From the NCBI GenBank assembly GCA_031546715.1, contig JAVBKA010000238.1, forward strand, positions 1-17,575: 17,575 nucleotides of DNA, read 5' to 3'. Shown here in pieces: positions 15,607 to 17,575 of this stretch. Both the position numbers and the translations under genes were made by a program. Every line of letters starts with the position of its first letter. The first letter of the stretch is position 1. The stretch comes from JAVBKA01 sp031546715 (lineage in GTDB: Bacteria > Bacillota > Clostridia > Oscillospirales > UBA929). Below the pieces are notes generated by a model that was not told the DNA's origin, did not search any database, and saw only the letters and a program-made list of their open reading frames with translations.

Positions 15607-15673
15607 TCGAGCCTTGCGAGGCTCGATAAAAGGCGTTGCCTTTTAAAACCATGAGCTTTTGAAAAAGCTCATG
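15607..15673 (-). terminator. Three adjacent hairpins downstream of the aldolase gene
   Basis: Three perfect hairpins lie side by side: TCGAGCCT/AGGCTCGA (15607-15626, 4-nt loop), AAAAGGC/GCCTTTT (15628-15644, 3-nt loop) and CATGAGCTTTT/AAAAGCTCATG (15650-15673, 2-nt loop). On the minus strand the last is met first, about 46 bp after the aldolase stop, and is followed by GTTTT. At least one probably terminates that gene. Three in a row is more than a terminator needs, so this may also be part of the repeat mosaic. Confidence 0.6.
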
Positions 15674-15700
15674 CAAAACTTTTGACATGGGGTGTATTTT

Positions 15701-15719
15701 GGGCGAACTATGTTTGCTT
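15701..15719. repeat. Degenerate third copy of the GGGCGAAC palindrome
   Basis: GGGCGAAC-TAT-GTTTGCTT keeps the left arm of the palindrome found in the two repeat units, but the right arm has mutated. It abuts the stop codon of the aldolase gene and marks the right edge of the mosaic. Confidence 0.55.
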
Positions 15720-16400
15720 CTATTTGATTAAATCTGTAATTTCTGAACTGCCAAACTTACTCTGCCAATCAATCTCAAAATCCTGCAACGACTTATCCGT
15801 ATAAGGATGAAACAACGTTTTAAGGCAAAGGTCACAACTGATTGTAACCGCCTGCGCCCCCGTTGCAGACACATTATAAATCTGCTGAACGTTTTTAAAG
15901 CTGGCAGCAAGCACATGTGTCGGCAAATTATGCGACTTAAACAGTCGGACAATTTCTCCCACCACCGCCACACCGTCAGACGTAATATTGTCAAGCCTGT
16001 CTACATAAGGCGCAACATAGTCAGCTCCGGCGATACCTGCCATCAACGCCTGCATGGGCGTAAAAATTGCCGTCACAGTGACATTGATGCCCTCAGCTTT
16101 ACACATAGGAACGGCGCGCAAGCCTTGCAATGTCATGGGAATTTTGGCATAGAACTGCTCGCCGAGAAAGGCTTTGAGCTGTTTTGCCTGTGCAAGAATA
16201 TCATCAGCATGGGCGGCTGTGACCTGTGCATGAATCATGCGCTTGCCCTCACTCAGCTCCTTCAGGCGCAAAAGCGTGGCTTTAACGTCACTGCTCTCCT
16301 TGGCGAGAATAGAGGGGTTTGTGGTGAAGCCGTCTATGGGAAAATAGGGCAATATTTGTTCAATCTTTGCCGTGTTTGCGGTATCGAGCAAAATTTTCAT
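15720..16400 (-). CDS. fsa: Fructose-6-phosphate aldolase (transaldolase-like, FSA/TalC family)
   Basis: 226 residues from the ATG at 16400, chosen because the family begins M-x-x-x-LDTAN. A weak GGGGGT lies 10 nt upstream, and the frame stays open to 16436. Motifs: GFTTNPSIL near residue 24, the Schiff-base Lys86 in YAKIPMT, Gln59 in HAQV, Tyr132 in YVAPYVDRLD, LAASFKN, and a C-terminal DWQSKFG-type end as in E. coli FsaA. Gln59 and Tyr132 match the residues of E. coli FSA (Gln59, Tyr131), where true transaldolases have Glu and Phe. This favours cleavage of fructose 6-phosphate to dihydroxyacetone and glyceraldehyde 3-phosphate, or related aldol reactions, over transaldolase activity. The cellular role of this family is poorly defined. 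It stands alone on its strand. Confidence 0.9.
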   Translation of the reverse strand: MKILLDTANTAKIEQILPYFPIDGFTTNPSILAKESSDVKATLLRLKELSEGKRMIHAQVTAAHADDILAQAKQLKAFLGEQFYAKIPMTLQGLRAVPMCKAEGINVTVTAIFTPMQALMAGIAGADYVAPYVDRLDNITSDGVAVVGEIVRLFKSHNLPTHVLAASFKNVQQIYNVSATGAQAVTISCDLCLKTLFHPYTDKSLQDFEIDWQSKFGSSEITDLIK

Positions 16401-16485
16401 GTTTGTTTGGACCCCCATAATAATCAGTCGATGCATATAATTCCCTGCAGCCTTCCGAAGCCGTTTTGGGCTTGCATCTTGACAT

Positions 16486-16515
16486 AGTATACAGCCCTAA
16501 GACCAATCCTGTCAA
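16486..16515 (-). promoter_or_regulatory. Promoter of the fructose-6-phosphate aldolase gene
   Basis: On the minus strand a consensus -35 TTGACA (16510-16515), an 18-bp spacer and -10 TATACT (16486-16491) give a strong sigma-A-type promoter. The leader to the ATG at 16400 would be about 80 nt; no riboswitch was recognised in it. Confidence 0.75.
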
Positions 16516-16602
16516 CTTACATTATGACGGTAATTTTCTGTTTCGGCACAGTAAAATCATATAGAACAAATTCTTAAATTTTTTTGTTCCAAGAAAAACC
16601 TC

Positions 16603-16631
16603 TTGCAATTCGTACGTTCTGCGCATATAAT
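16603..16631 (+). promoter_or_regulatory. Promoter of the Y-family polymerase gene
   Basis: -35 TTGCAA (16603-16608), a 17-bp spacer and a perfect -10 TATAAT (16626-16631) lie 48 bp before the ATG. No convincing LexA box of the CGAAC-4-GTTCG kind was found, so SOS control is not supported here. Confidence 0.75.
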
Positions 16632-16679
16632 GTAGACGAACAGATGAATGCGATTAGAAAATGTATTCGAGGTATTTGT

Positions 16680-17575
16680 ATGGAAAGAGTAATACTTCAT
16701 GCGGACTTAAACAATTGCTATGCGTCAATTGAGCTGCTGCACCGTCCTGCCCTTCGCGAAAGCGGAAAACCCGTCATTGTCGGCGGTGACGTTGAGGCTC
16801 GTCACGGTATTGTGCTTGCAAAAAATGATGCTGCAAAAAAATACGGCATAAAAACTGGAGAGGTTGTTTGGCAAGCCCTGCAAAAATGTCCTCACCTTGT
16901 ATCTGTGCCTGCCAATTTTGAGCTATACATGCGTTTTTCCCAAATGGCGAGAGAAATATATTCCGAATATTCAAATCAAGTGCAAGCCTTCGGCATTGAC
17001 GAAAATTGGATTGACGTTACAGCCAGCGCAGGGATTTTTGGGAACGGAGAAAAAATTGCAAATGAAATCCGTGAACGCATGAAGCGTGAGCTTGGCGTGA
17101 CAATTTCTGTTGGGGTGTCATGGAATAAAATTTTTGCAAAGCTCGGCTCTGACATGAAAAAGCCCGACGCCACCACGGTAATCAGCCAGAATGACTTTAA
17201 AAATAAGGTCTGGTCATTGCCTGTTTCAGACCTTTTATATGTCGGACCTGCGACGGCGAAGAAGCTTCACGCAAGGTCGATACACACAATCGGCGGCTTG
17301 GCTAATGCAAATATAACACTGCTTAAAAGCTGGATAGGCAACGCAAACGCTGAAATGCTATGGCATTTTGCCAATGGCTTGGATTCCTCGCCAGTGACCT
17401 ATGAGGATGTTGATGAAACAAGTGCCATTAAGTCGGTGGGAAATTCCACAACCTGTCCCAGAGATTTAACTACTCCTGAGGATGTAAAAATTGTATTTTA
17501 CACTCTTGCGGAGTCTGTTGCGTCAAGAATGCGGGAGTCTGGCTTTGAGGCGCAAACTGTTCAAATTTATGTAAG
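16680..17575 (+). CDS. dinB: Y-family DNA polymerase (DNA polymerase IV, DinB-like), 3' end outside window
   Basis: The ATG at 16680 follows GAGGT by 6 nt. The frame is open to the right edge, giving 298 residues of a protein usually about 350-420 long, so the palm and fingers are complete and the little-finger domain is cut. Catalytic features: the first metal-binding Asp in ILHADLNNCYASIE, the second acidic pair in FGIDENWIDVT, the YGIKTGE-type finger region, SVGVSWNKIFAKLGSDMKKP, and the helix-hairpin-helix part VGPATAKKL. The steric-gate position is Tyr (CYASIE). The enzyme copies past damaged bases with low fidelity. The DLNN form of the first motif is common in Firmicutes members. The neighbouring aldolase gene diverges and is probably unrelated in function. 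Confidence 0.93.
   Translation, partial: MERVILHADLNNCYASIELLHRPALRESGKPVIVGGDVEARHGIVLAKNDAAKKYGIKTGEVVWQALQKCPHLVSVPANFELYMRFSQMAREIYSEYSNQVQAFGIDENWIDVTASAGIFGNGEKIANEIRERMKRELGVTISVGVSWNKIFAKLGSDMKKPDATTVISQNDFKNKVWSLPVSDLLYVGPATAKKLHARSIHTIGGLANANITLLKSWIGNANAEMLWHFANGLDSSPVTYEDVDETSAIKSVGNSTTCPRDLTTPEDVKIVFYTLAESVASRMRESGFEAQTVQIYV

Larger units (their letters stand above)
15052..15719. other. Non-coding palindrome-rich intergenic mosaic
   Basis: About 670 bp without a credible gene. Short open frames occur on both strands, but they run through inverted repeats, have no ribosome sites and look like no protein family. The DNA is visibly richer in G+C than the flanking genes. It is assembled from repeated units (15080-15134 and 15410-15463) and many perfect short palindromes, listed separately. 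Similar short palindromic intergenic units are common in gut Clostridia (from general knowledge). Its function is unknown. Confidence 0.7.

Noticed and set aside
15229..15688. Overlapping open frames of 60-122 codons on both strands
   Set aside because: They run through the palindromic repeats, have arginine/cysteine/proline-rich repeat-driven composition, no ribosome sites and no recognisable family.
15052..15719. CRISPR array or integron attC-like array
   Set aside because: Only two copies of the longer unit, about 275 bp apart, no regular spacers, no cas or integrase gene nearby.
16600..16660. Possible LexA/DinR box near the polymerase promoter (CGTACGTTC and ACGAACAG)
   Set aside because: The half-sites do not form CGAAC-4-GTTCG in either register; at most one half matches, so SOS control is not claimed.

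Overview
The window looks like chromosomal DNA of a low-to-mid GC anaerobic Firmicute, probably a Clostridia / Oscillospiraceae-type gut bacterium. This is inferred from protein style, strong GGAGG-type ribosome sites, frequent TTG/GTG starts and AT-rich promoters; there is no rRNA or other formal marker. It encodes ten genes or gene remnants plus one palindrome-rich intergenic region. No insertion sequence, CRISPR array, tRNA or rRNA was seen.

Left part (1-5348). A cytosolic-looking hybrid histidine kinase with poly-HAMP repeats, kinase core, receiver and Hpt domains enters from the left edge. It converges, across a perfect bidirectional terminator, on a small receiver protein whose N-terminal Hpt-like helix has lost its histidine. 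The two proteins also share a two-repeat helical module. Next comes a fossil of a GntR/YtrA-type repressor gene, with promoter-like and operator-like sequence but only about 40 recognisable codons, followed by a FapA/DUF342 family gene on the minus strand.

Centre (5409-15018). This is a carbohydrate-use locus arranged around a divergent promoter region at about 10866-10976. On the minus strand are an AraC regulator, a GH38 alpha-mannosidase and a GPH-type sugar:cation symporter. On the plus strand are a second GPH symporter and a GH78 alpha-L-rhamnosidase. Neither hydrolase has a signal peptide, so the simplest model is uptake of mannose- and rhamnose-containing glycosides by the two symporters and cleavage inside the cell. 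The rhamnosidase reading frame is broken by a one-base shift at a run of five T. The mannosidase has a good promoter directly abutting a perfect 9-bp-arm palindrome at the end of araC.

Right part (15019-17575). A strong terminator closes the rhamnosidase operon. About 670 bp of non-coding, relatively GC-rich DNA follows, made of short palindromes and repeated units. Then a fructose-6-phosphate aldolase/transaldolase-family gene (minus strand) and a Y-family DNA polymerase (plus strand, cut by the right edge) diverge from a 279-bp region with recognisable promoters for both.

The most unusual items are the decayed GntR gene, the frameshifted rhamnosidase, the histidine-less Hpt-receiver protein opposite its probable partner kinase, and the palindrome mosaic at 15080-15720. 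I did not find convincing evidence for a wholly new biological system.
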